Source: Chloroflexota bacterium
GTDB taxonomy: Bacteria; Chloroflexota; Dehalococcoidia; JACQGW01
Direction of reading: 5' to 3'
NCBI GenBank assembly: GCA_016199325.1
Contig: JACQGW010000322.1
Location: 1 to 14,945, forward strand
Length of the DNA: 14,945 bases
Shown here: in pieces, positions 6,506 through 12,739 of the stretch
How the letters are laid out: every line of letters begins with the position of its first letter
How positions within the stretch are numbered: position 1 is the stretch's first letter
Translations under genes and position numbers: made by a program
Notes under the pieces: model-generated
The model's database searches: none
Told to the model about the DNA's origin: nothing
Seen by the model: only the letters and a program-made list of their open reading frames with translations

Positions 6506-7612
6506 TCAGGACATCGGCACCTGCGGGATCACTTTCCCCTCGATCCGCGCGAAGATGTTCTCCAGGCTCAGTCCGGTGATGGTCAGGCCATGGTTCTTCA
6601 GCCCGATGACCGCCTGGCTCGGCACCGGCGCCTCACGGACGAGCTGGGAGACGGCCTGCGCCAGCTCGTACGTCCCGCAGGGGTAGTTGACCTGGGTCGA
6701 GCGGACGCCCTCCATCCAGGCGTGGATGTGAACAATCGCCCTGATGCTCGGATGCTCCTCGTAGATCAGCGCGTGCTCGATCGCGTCGACCGAGGCCCGG
6801 CGGGGCCGGACGTCCGGTGGCACGCTCACGATGATCACCTGGCGATCGAGATCGTAGCCCCGAATGAGGAGGATGTCGCGGCCGATCTCGTGCAGGTCGC
6901 TCTTGTTGACACCGCTGGCGCTCATCCAGAAGCTGCTCCGGTCGGCAGCCCGCGCGCTGATGTTGCCGTAGCTCAGCCCGCCGATCCCGTAGAGCAGCTT
7001 GATGTGGCGGAGCTCGCGCTCGGGGACGATCTCTTCGAGCGGAAAGGGCGCCGGCAGCAGCCCCAGCCGATCGAGCTGCTTCCCGGCGAGCCCGATCTGG
7101 CCGGTCACGGCGTCGCCCTGCCAGAGGCTCGCCGGCAGATCGGGCGTGAACTCGTTGTCGATCATGAGCTGGGAGGCGGCCAGCGGCGCCAACCGCTCGT
7201 AGACCATGTCAAAGAACGCCTCCTCGTCGCCGTCGTACGGGATCTTGTAGCAGCCCTGCTCCATCGTAACGAAGTGGACCTGGGGCCCCTGTTGCGACTG
7301 GAAGATGTAGACGAGCAGATTGGACAGGGCGCGGACCAGGAGCGGGTAGCCCTCCTTGAGGACGTTCTCCGGCCGCTGCTCCGCTTCGGCCACCGACACG
7401 ACGAACGTGGCCTTCGAGTGCCGGCGGAAGGGACGCGGGCGGCGCGTTTTGATAAAATTCAGGACGAGCCGGACGCCCGGCGACGCCTTTTCAGAGAAGC
7501 GATAGCCCCGTCGGGTCATCACCTGTCGCAGCCCATTCAGAAACCAGGTCCGCAATCGCCCTTGCGATTCCCCGGCAATCGCCACACTGAGCGCTGCATT
7601 GCTCACACTCAT
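6506..7612 (-). CDS. Class II aldolase/adducin-family protein with N-terminal extension
   Basis: 368 residues from ATG 7612, after a ggggaag ribosome site. The C-terminal half (about 195-360) is a class II aldolase/adducin domain: LLYGIGGLSYGNISAR (206-221), SASGVNKSDL (231-240), IVHIHAW (293-299) and GLKNHGLTITG (337-347). H295, H297 and H341 match the metal ligands of fuculose- or rhamnulose-phosphate aldolases. E279 or E285 may be the acid/base glutamate. Such enzymes cleave or epimerise sugar phosphates, or decarboxylate, using zinc or another divalent metal. Residues 1-190 are an extension I do not recognise, making it much longer than the 200-260 residues usual for stand-alone members. 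The substrate is unknown. It is divergent from the M20 gene with a 162-base shared promoter region, which suggests linked control. Confidence 0.85.
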   Translation of the reverse strand: MSVSNAALSVAIAGESQGRLRTWFLNGLRQVMTRRGYRFSEKASPGVRLVLNFIKTRRPRPFRRHSKATFVVSVAEAEQRPENVLKEGYPLLVRALSNLLVYIFQSQQGPQVHFVTMEQGCYKIPYDGDEEAFFDMVYERLAPLAASQLMIDNEFTPDLPASLWQGDAVTGQIGLAGKQLDRLGLLPAPFPLEEIVPERELRHIKLLYGIGGLSYGNISARAADRSSFWMSASGVNKSDLHEIGRDILLIRGYDLDRQVIIVSVPPDVRPRRASVDAIEHALIYEEHPSIRAIVHIHAWMEGVRSTQVNYPCGTYELAQAVSQLVREAPVPSQAVIGLKNHGLTITGLSLENIFARIEGKVIPQVPMS

Positions 7613-7691
7613 CGTTCTTCCCCATGGCAGCGTGCTTGTTTAGGCTGTGACGAGACGTGCGCCCCGGCCCGGCAAGGCCGCCTGATCTCAT

Positions 7692-7719
7692 ATTATAGAC
7701 GATCGCCGGATGCGATCAA
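7692..7719 (-). promoter_or_regulatory. Probable sigma-70-type promoter of the aldolase gene
   Basis: On the minus strand ttgatc (7719-7714, four of six) and a perfect tataat (7697-7692) are spaced by 16 bases. The predicted start of transcription, near 7685, gives a leader of about 70 bases. This is the best-looking promoter in the window, in a locally AT-rich patch. Confidence 0.55.
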
Positions 7720-7732
7720 TGGCGCAGCGGTG

Positions 7733-7738
7733 TATAGT
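7733..7738 (+). promoter_or_regulatory. Possible -10 element of the M20 gene
   Basis: tatagt (five of six to consensus) lies 36 bases before ATG 7775. No good -35 is found at 16-18 bases upstream, so an activator may be needed. It sits back-to-back with the minus-strand promoter at 7692-7719. Confidence 0.35.
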
Positions 7739-7774
7739 AGCGAACGAGGTTTGGGGTTCATGGAAGGAGAAACG

Positions 7775-9148
7775 ATGGAACAGATCGAACTGGGAACGAC
7801 GCTTTTGGCCGCCGAAACCATAACAGTCGCCGAGATGAAAGCGCGCGCGTGCGCCGCCATCGACGTGCGCCGCCAGGAGATCGTCGCCCTCGCCGAGGCG
7901 ATCTTCGCCAACCCCGAGCTCGGCTTCAAGGAGGTCCAGACCGCCCGCCGGGTGGCCCAGACATTCGCCCGGCTGGGCATTCCCTTCCGGGAGGGACTCG
8001 CCGTGACCGGCGTCAAGGGGATCCTGCACGGCGGCGTTGCCGGACCGAGCGTTGCCGTGATGGGCGAGCTCGATTCCCTGGCCGTCGCCGGCCATTTCCA
8101 GGCGGACCCGCAGACGGGCGCCGCCCACGCCTGCGGCCACAACGCCCAGATCGCCGCCCTGATCGCCACCGGCATCGGCCTTCAGGCGCCGGGCATCCTG
8201 GCGGGCCTCGCCGGCACCGTCGTCCTCTTCGCCGTGCCGGCCGAGGAGTACGTGGAAATCGAATACCGCCTGGACCTTCGGCGGAGCGGCGCCGTCGAGT
8301 TCCTGGCCGGCAAGACCGAGCTGGTCCGGCTCGGCGAGCTCGACGACGTGCAGATGGCGATGATGGTCCACACCACGAGCAACCCGGAGGACCGGCAGTT
8401 CCGGCTCGACACGTCGAGCAACGGCTGCATCGCCAAGCAGATCCGCTTCGTCGGCAAGGCGGCGCACGCGGGCGGCGCGCCGCACCGCGGGGTCAACGCC
8501 CTGAACGCCGCCCATCTGGCGATTGCGGCCATTCACGCCCAGCGCGAGACGTTCCGCGACGAGGATTCCGTCCGCGTCCACCCGATCATCACCCGTGGCG
8601 GCGAGCTGGTCAACGTCGTGCCCAGCGACGTCCGGATGGAAACCTTCGTGCGCGGCAGGACGGTGGCGGCCATCGAGGAAGCGAACGTGAAGGTCGACCG
8701 TGCGCTGCGGGCCGGTGCGCTGGCCGTGGGCGCCCGCGTGCAGATCACGACGATGCCCGGCTACCTGCCGCTCAACCAGGACCCGGCGCTGACGGGCCTC
8801 TTCAGGCGCAACGCCGTGTCGCTTGCCGGCGAAGAGAATGTGACCGCGGGCGGCCACCGGGGCGGGTCGACCGACATGGGCGACATCAGCCACATCATGC
8901 CGGCAATCCACCCGTACGCCGGCGGCGCCACCGGCACCGGCCACGGCGCCGACTACCGGATCGTCGACTACGATCGGGCCGTCATCAACCCGGCCAAGGC
9001 GATGGCAATGACCGTCGTCGACCTGCTGGCCGAGGGCGGCGCCGGCGCACGGCGCGTCCTCGACCTGGCCCGGCCGCCGATGACCAGAGCGCAGTACCTG
9101 GCATTCGTCCGCGGCCTGGCGGGCGAACGGGAGTACGCCGAGGAGTAA
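7775..9148 (+). CDS. M20-family amidohydrolase, AbgB-like
   Basis: 457 residues from ATG 7775. An in-frame ATG at 7760 also exists, but aaggag (7764-7769) lies between the two and fits the second with five-base spacing. Peptidase M20/amidohydrolase motifs are complete: MGELDSL (96-102), HACGHN (118-123), VPAEE (154-158), H199 in MVHTTSN and GTGHGADY (387-394). These bind two zinc or manganese ions and supply the catalytic glutamate. An inserted dimerisation ('lid') domain covers about 205-325. Size and motifs resemble AbgB, which cleaves p-aminobenzoyl-glutamate, and other N-acyl amino acid or peptide hydrolases. The exact substrate cannot be read. It is cytoplasmic, with no signal peptide. 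It is divergent from the aldolase gene and tail-to-tail with the GerE-like gene, with three bases between the stops. Confidence 0.92.
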   Translation: MEQIELGTTLLAAETITVAEMKARACAAIDVRRQEIVALAEAIFANPELGFKEVQTARRVAQTFARLGIPFREGLAVTGVKGILHGGVAGPSVAVMGELDSLAVAGHFQADPQTGAAHACGHNAQIAALIATGIGLQAPGILAGLAGTVVLFAVPAEEYVEIEYRLDLRRSGAVEFLAGKTELVRLGELDDVQMAMMVHTTSNPEDRQFRLDTSSNGCIAKQIRFVGKAAHAGGAPHRGVNALNAAHLAIAAIHAQRETFRDEDSVRVHPIITRGGELVNVVPSDVRMETFVRGRTVAAIEEANVKVDRALRAGALAVGARVQITTMPGYLPLNQDPALTGLFRRNAVSLAGEENVTAGGHRGGSTDMGDISHIMPAIHPYAGGATGTGHGADYRIVDYDRAVINPAKAMAMTVVDLLAEGGAGARRVLDLARPPMTRAQYLAFVRGLAGEREYAEE

Positions 9149-9151
9149 CTC

Positions 9152-9373
9152 TCAGAGCTGGATGAGGCGCAGGTGGGCGGCGCGCGTCACCGCCTGCGTC
9201 CGCGAGAACACGCCGAGCTTGCGGAAGGCGTTGTGCAGGTGGTTCTTGACGGTCTGCTCGCTGATCCCGAGATCCAGCGCGATCTCCCGATTGGTCGCTC
9301 CCCCGGAGACGGCCTGGACGATGGCGGCCTCGCGCGGACTCAGTTGGATCGGGCGCTTCCGCTCGTGGTACAC
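9152..9373 (-). CDS. GerE-sized LuxR-type DNA-binding protein
   Basis: A 73-residue protein that is almost only a LuxR-type helix-turn-helix (about 11-68): LSPREAAIVQAVSGG, then TNREIALDLGISEQTVKNHL (27-46), then KLGVFSRTQAV. It has no receiver or autoinducer-binding domain and matches the size of Bacillus GerE (74 residues), a stand-alone regulator. The start is GTG at 9373, after gaggga at six-base spacing; no upstream in-frame start is evident. It is last in a minus-strand series, 31 bases after the amidohydrolase, so it may be co-transcribed and control that operon. Alternatively it could be the remnant of a longer regulator. Confidence 0.82.
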   Translation of the reverse strand: MYHERKRPIQLSPREAAIVQAVSGGATNREIALDLGISEQTVKNHLHNAFRKLGVFSRTQAVTRAAHLRLIQL

Positions 9374-9404
9374 CCTTCTTCCCTCGCGGTGTAGTCTGTC
9401 ACTC

Positions 9405-10328
9405 CTACAACGTTCGAGGGGTCAAAAGGTTTGCCCTCAGAAAGGATTCGGCTGCACCGCCCAGGAAGCTGGCCTTCTCCTCCTCCGTCAGATAGGTGGC
9501 GTGGCGGCGGACGGCCTGGATCGCCTGTTCGTACCGATAGTAGTGGTCGAACCAGGGCCAGTCCGTCGCCCACATGACTTTGTGCATGCCCACTTCGCGC
9601 TTGAGCGTCTCGATCCGCCGCTGGTAGTTCGGATAGGGGTACTCGACGCCGTCATCCCACAGGGCGCCGGGCATGGCCGTGCTCAGATAGAGGTTGTCGA
9701 AGCGCCGAGTCAGATCGAAGACGCGCCCGGCCTCGGGCAGCAGCGGGTCGACGCAGCCGGCGTGCAGAAGGGCGAAGCGGATCTCCGGGAACTGCGCGAC
9801 GACCGTTTCCAGCTCGTCGAGGTATTCCGGCAGGCTCAAGCTCTTCGGCGGGATCAGCGTCTCGAAGGAGATCAGCGCGGCGGCGCCGCGCCGGGCGCAG
9901 ACCTCGAACACCCGCATCAGGCCGGGGTCGGTCAGGTGCGACTGGATGTAGGCAGGGAAGATCTTGACGCCCGCCGCGCCCTCGTCCAGATCGTTGGCGA
10001 CGAGGGCAGCCGAGTCGTAGCGGTGCGGGGTCTTGACGGTGTTGAACCAGATGAATCGATCGGGGTACTTGCGAACCCAGAGCAGCGTGTGCTTCTTGCC
10101 GCCGGCGAACTCCTCCGGGCTGAAGCCCCGCGCCTCGGCGCTCCAGGTGGTGTCCTCGGCGTCATAGCTGATCAGGAACGCCTTGTCGACGCCGGCGTTG
10201 TCCATCTCGGCGATGAGCAGGTCGCCGTCGTGCTCGTGCCAGGTGTAGTGCTTGATCCTGGAGCTCCCCGGGTTCGTCCGGGAGGACCGCGCGAAGTAGA
10301 ACACGTGGGTCTCCGTGTCGATGATCAT
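9405..10328 (-). CDS. Amidohydrolase-2-family metal-dependent hydrolase
   Basis: 307 residues from ATG 10328, which follows caggag with a spacing of about seven. The upstream open frame continues but overlaps the preceding gene and lacks a ribosome site. The protein belongs to the TIM-barrel amidohydrolase-2 (ACMSD-like) family: MIIDTETHVF at the N-terminus, EMDNAGVDKAFLISYD (41-56), GVKIFPAYIQ (120-129), FALLHAG (185-191) and VMWATDWPW (251-259), where D256 is the likely catalytic aspartate. The usual H-x-H of the first strand is replaced by T-E-T-H (H8 only), as in some decarboxylase or lactonase-like subgroups, so metal binding may differ. Family members hydrolyse or decarboxylate aromatic or cyclic carboxylates and lactones; the substrate here is unknown. 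It precedes the GerE-like gene and follows another amidohydrolase on the same strand. Confidence 0.88.
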   Translation of the reverse strand: MIIDTETHVFYFARSSRTNPGSSRIKHYTWHEHDGDLLIAEMDNAGVDKAFLISYDAEDTTWSAEARGFSPEEFAGGKKHTLLWVRKYPDRFIWFNTVKTPHRYDSAALVANDLDEGAAGVKIFPAYIQSHLTDPGLMRVFEVCARRGAAALISFETLIPPKSLSLPEYLDELETVVAQFPEIRFALLHAGCVDPLLPEAGRVFDLTRRFDNLYLSTAMPGALWDDGVEYPYPNYQRRIETLKREVGMHKVMWATDWPWFDHYYRYEQAIQAVRRHATYLTEEEKASFLGGAAESFLRANLLTPRTL

Positions 10329-10369
10329 CGCCGTCTCCTGTCGGACTTGGTACAACTGTGAACGAGAGA

Positions 10370-10434
10370 ACCGGGCGCTGAAGTGCCAACGACGAACCAG
10401 GGCCGCCGTTCGTAGTGCGCACGTCAGTGCGCCG
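10370..10434. repeat. Dispersed repeat copy inside an imperfect inverted repeat
   Basis: The 33 bases at 10370-10402 match 3500-3532 at 30 positions. The following 10408-10434 (gttcgtagtgcgcacg...) is an imperfect reverse complement of the same element, so the pair could fold into a long interrupted hairpin. It spans the end of the upstream amidohydrolase gene (stop at 10424) and the gap before the next gene. It may be a processing or termination site within the operon. Confidence 0.6.
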
Positions 10435-11599
10435 TTCCCCGGAGCCTTCCGGCTTGCATCACAAAGACGACGTCCCGGACGGCCGTGATATCCGCCAGCG
10501 GATCCCCCTGCACGCCGACCACGTCGGCGAGCTTGCCGACCTCCAGCGTCCCGAGCCGGTCGGCCAGACGGCAGGTCTCGGCCCCACACTTCGTGGCGCT
10601 CATGATGGCCGCCATCGGGCTCATGCCCATCTTGACCAGGCAGGCGAGCTCGTACCACAGCTCGCCGTGGCGCCCGTCGGTGCCGGCAATGATCCGAACG
10701 CCGGCCTGGACGGCTTTCGGGAACATCTCCTGGAGGTTCTCCCGCGCCTGCGCCCGCTTGCGCTGGACCTCCTCCGGCTGCACCTGCTCGCCGGCCTTGG
10801 GCGGCTGGAAGTACAGCACGAGGTTCGGGTTCAGCCAGGTGCCGTGTTGCGCCAGCAGCTCGATCAGCTCGTCGTCCATGAAAGCGCCGTGCTCGAGGTT
10901 GTCGAGCCCTGCCCTGACGGCGAGCTTGGCGCCGGGACCGCCGTGGGCGTGGGCGCCGATCGGCTTACCGGCGCGGTGGGCCTCGTCGATGGCCGCTGCG
11001 ATCTCGGCCTCGCCGTAGGAGCTGTGCGTCACCGGGGTGCCCAGGGTGCCGGTGGCACCGGTGATGAAGATCTTGATGAAGTCGGCGCCGGCCTGGGCGT
11101 TCTCACGGACTCGCCGCCGTACCGCCTCGGCGCCGTCGGCCGGAACGCCCCAGGGTGCGCCATAGCCGTCGCTCGCGTGGATCCCCGGGCCAGCGATGAT
11201 GGCGCGCGGGCCCCGGACCAGGCCGCTCTCCCAGGCGCTCCGATAGGCAAAGGCCAGGTCGTGCCGCTCGCCGGCGATGCGCGCCGTCGTCACGCCGGTT
11301 CGGAGGAGCGTGCGCGCGTTGTGCGCCATTCGGAAGGCGACGTCCGCGTCCGATGCCTCGGCCAACGCTTTGGGGCCGTAGCCCATCATCGGCATGCTGC
11401 TCAGATGCGTGTGGCATTCGAATAGGCCGGGCAGCAGCGTTGCCTCGCCGAGATCGACCCGCTCGACGTCGGCCGGCACCGCCACCTGGCGCTCGGGGCC
11501 AACCCCGACGATCCGGTCGTCCTGGACCAGCAGAACGGCATCCTCGACGGACGGCCGGCCGGTGCCGTCGACGAGTCGCCGGGCCTTCAGCACAATCAC
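10424..11599 (-). CDS. Amidohydrolase-1-family (imidazolonepropionase/prolidase-like) hydrolase
   Basis: 391 residues from GTG 11599, after gggggtga. The fold is an N-terminal and C-terminal beta sandwich around a TIM barrel, typical for this family. Metal-site motifs are intact: LLPGLFECHTHL (55-66; H63, H65), FIKIFITGA with a probable carboxylated K176, GAHAHG (H217), NLEHG (H237) and AGTDGRHG with D308. This matches binuclear amidohydrolases of the Xaa-Pro dipeptidase-like (Sgx9260) and imidazolonepropionase-related groups, which hydrolyse amide or cyclic amide bonds. The substrate is unknown. There is no signal peptide. The gap to the next gene on the same strand is 95 bases, with a hairpin-like repeat. 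TGACGCAT octamers lie upstream (11612-11697). Confidence 0.9.
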   Translation of the reverse strand: MIVLKARRLVDGTGRPSVEDAVLLVQDDRIVGVGPERQVAVPADVERVDLGEATLLPGLFECHTHLSSMPMMGYGPKALAEASDADVAFRMAHNARTLLRTGVTTARIAGERHDLAFAYRSAWESGLVRGPRAIIAGPGIHASDGYGAPWGVPADGAEAVRRRVRENAQAGADFIKIFITGATGTLGTPVTHSSYGEAEIAAAIDEAHRAGKPIGAHAHGGPGAKLAVRAGLDNLEHGAFMDDELIELLAQHGTWLNPNLVLYFQPPKAGEQVQPEEVQRKRAQARENLQEMFPKAVQAGVRIIAGTDGRHGELWYELACLVKMGMSPMAAIMSATKCGAETCRLADRLGTLEVGKLADVVGVQGDPLADITAVRDVVFVMQAGRLRGTAH

Positions 11600-11611
11600 G
11601 ATTCACCCCCA

Positions 11612-11697
11612 ATGCGTCAATGCGAACGCAATCTATCTCCTGGAATGCCACACGAATCCTAATGGATAGGCTTGCCAGTCTCATGCGTCATGCGTCA
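11612..11697 (-). promoter_or_regulatory. Candidate operator: three tgacgcat octamers upstream of the amidohydrolase gene
   Basis: Reading the minus strand, tgacgcat occurs at 11697-11690, 11690-11683 (overlapping by one base) and 11619-11612. The last lies just upstream of the GTG at 11599. A clear -35/-10 pair was not found between them. Three exact copies of an octamer in under 90 bases are unlikely by chance and fit a binding site for a regulator, perhaps the GerE- or Crp-type protein (inference). Confidence 0.45.
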
Positions 11698-11817
11698 TTG
11701 CATCAGACTCCGATAGGCGCAACCCGTCCACATCACGGTGGTACTTCACTACCAGTCTCGCGCCCGAAAGTCAAGCGTGACTGGGTGGCGGCTGTGGCCA
11801 AAGCTCCTCCCGGGAGC

Positions 11818-11834
11818 GCAGGCGTCCCGCCTGC
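11818..11834. repeat. Perfect hairpin repeat gcaggcg-tcc-cgcctgc
   Basis: Seven-base perfect arms around a three-base loop. Repeats of this kind are, from memory, frequent dispersed elements in environmental bacteria. It sits directly upstream of the relic's 5' end. Confidence 0.6.
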
Positions 11835-11916
11835 CGAAACCTCGGTGGCGGTGGCGCTGCTCGCCAGCGGCGTCCTGGTCGTCCTCATCTACATCGCGTC
11901 GCGCGGCCTGCGGGAG

Positions 11917-12655
11917 ACGCCGACGGCGCGCACCGCCGATCTCTGGCTGCCGGTCCGGCCGGGGACGGACATCGCCGTGCTGAACGCGATGCTCCGGCAG
12001 ATCGTCCAGGACGGGCTGGTCGACGACGCGTACGTGAGCGAGTACACGGCGGGCTGGGAGGCGGTCCGGGCGGCCGTCGCGCCGTACACCCCGGAGGTCG
12101 CCGAGCGGATCGCGGGCGTTCCGGCCGAGCGGATCGTCGCGGCGGCTCGCCTCTACGGGCGGGCGGCGCCATCCCTCACCCTCCACACCCGCGGCGTCGA
12201 GCAAAGCAGCCGCGGCGTCAACACGTGTCTGGCCTGCATCAATCTGGCGCTCACCCGTGGCCAGGTCGGCAGGCCCGGCGGCGGCACGACGATGCTGACC
12301 GGCCAGGGCAACGGCAAGGGAGGCCGGCAGGTCGGCCAGAAGGCGAACCAGCTCCCCGGCTACCGCCACATCGACGTCCCCGAGGAGCGGCAGGCGGCGG
12401 CCGACGTCTGGGGCATTCCGGTCGACGAGCTGCCCTGGGAGGGCGCGGCGGCGACCGAGATGGTCGGCCTGATGGCGGCCGGCCAGATCAAGAGCTGCCT
12501 GATCAATGGAGGGTCGGGTGGTCAAGATCAATCGGGCGGCCGAGCCGCCCGGCGACGCGCGGCGCGACCGGGCCTCGGAATTCGCCCTCGGCTGCCTGAT
12601 CGTCAATCTGCTCGTCCTTCAACGGCACGCCGCCCGGCTGATCGCGGACCAGTAG
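11917..12655 (+). pseudogene. Degraded molybdopterin oxidoreductase (nitrate reductase/formate dehydrogenase-like)
   Basis: From 11917 one frame encodes a clear internal segment: TARTADLWLPVRPGTDIAVL, LVDDAYVSEYTAGWEA, TLHTRGVEQSSRGVN, MLTGQGNGKGGRQVGQKANQ and LPGYRHIDVP, ending with MAAGQIKSCLIN at 12507. This matches the middle of bacterial Mo-bisMGD enzymes related to assimilatory nitrate reductase. The N-terminal [4Fe-4S] domain and Mo-ligand region are missing. After 12507 homology continues in another frame as EGRVVKINRAAEPPGDARRD (12509-12568), which in intact enzymes lies several tens of residues further on. It then loses similarity and stops at 12653-12655. So there are an N-terminal truncation, an internal deletion with a frameshift, and a lost C-terminus. 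The remnant cannot be a working enzyme. An assembly error is the main alternative. Confidence 0.8.
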
Positions 12656-12695
12656 CCCGCTCGGCTGCAAAGGGGTATACTGCGGGGTGGTGGTT

Positions 12696-12707
12696 GCCCG
12701 GCCGGGC
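12696..12707. repeat. 12-bp perfect palindrome before the membrane protein gene
   Basis: gcccggccgggc lies 32 bases before ATG 12740, between a possible -10 (tatact, 12676-12681) and the ribosome site. It could be an operator or a small leader hairpin. No good -35 accompanies the -10. Confidence 0.4.
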
Positions 12708-12739
12708 GCAGCTTCTCCGAAAGAGGGAGCACGGTTTCG

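Larger units (their letters stand above)
11600..11916. other. Intergenic stretch before the molybdoenzyme relic
   Basis: No intact gene is seen. It holds the octamers at 11612-11697 and the palindrome at 11818-11834. From about 11840 to 11910 the frame that joins the relic encodes a hydrophobic stretch (VAVALLASGVLVVLIYIASR). That stretch does not belong to a molybdopterin oxidoreductase, so it may come from another disrupted gene. Confidence 0.5.

Noticed and set aside
6590..7759. Long plus-strand open frame running into the M20 gene, which would give an 852-residue fusion
   Set aside because: The upstream part is the antisense of the aldolase gene, has low-complexity composition without family motifs, and the M20 protein has its own ribosome site and start at 7775.
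7688..8944. 418-codon minus-strand open frame
   Set aside because: It is antisense to the M20 gene and shows no recognisable protein features.
9162..10361. 399-codon plus-strand open frame
   Set aside because: It is antisense to the GerE-like and amidohydrolase-2 genes.
12506..12655. Separate 49-codon gene starting at ATG 12506
   Set aside because: Its first part is the displaced continuation of the molybdopterin oxidoreductase relic, and there is no clear ribosome site.
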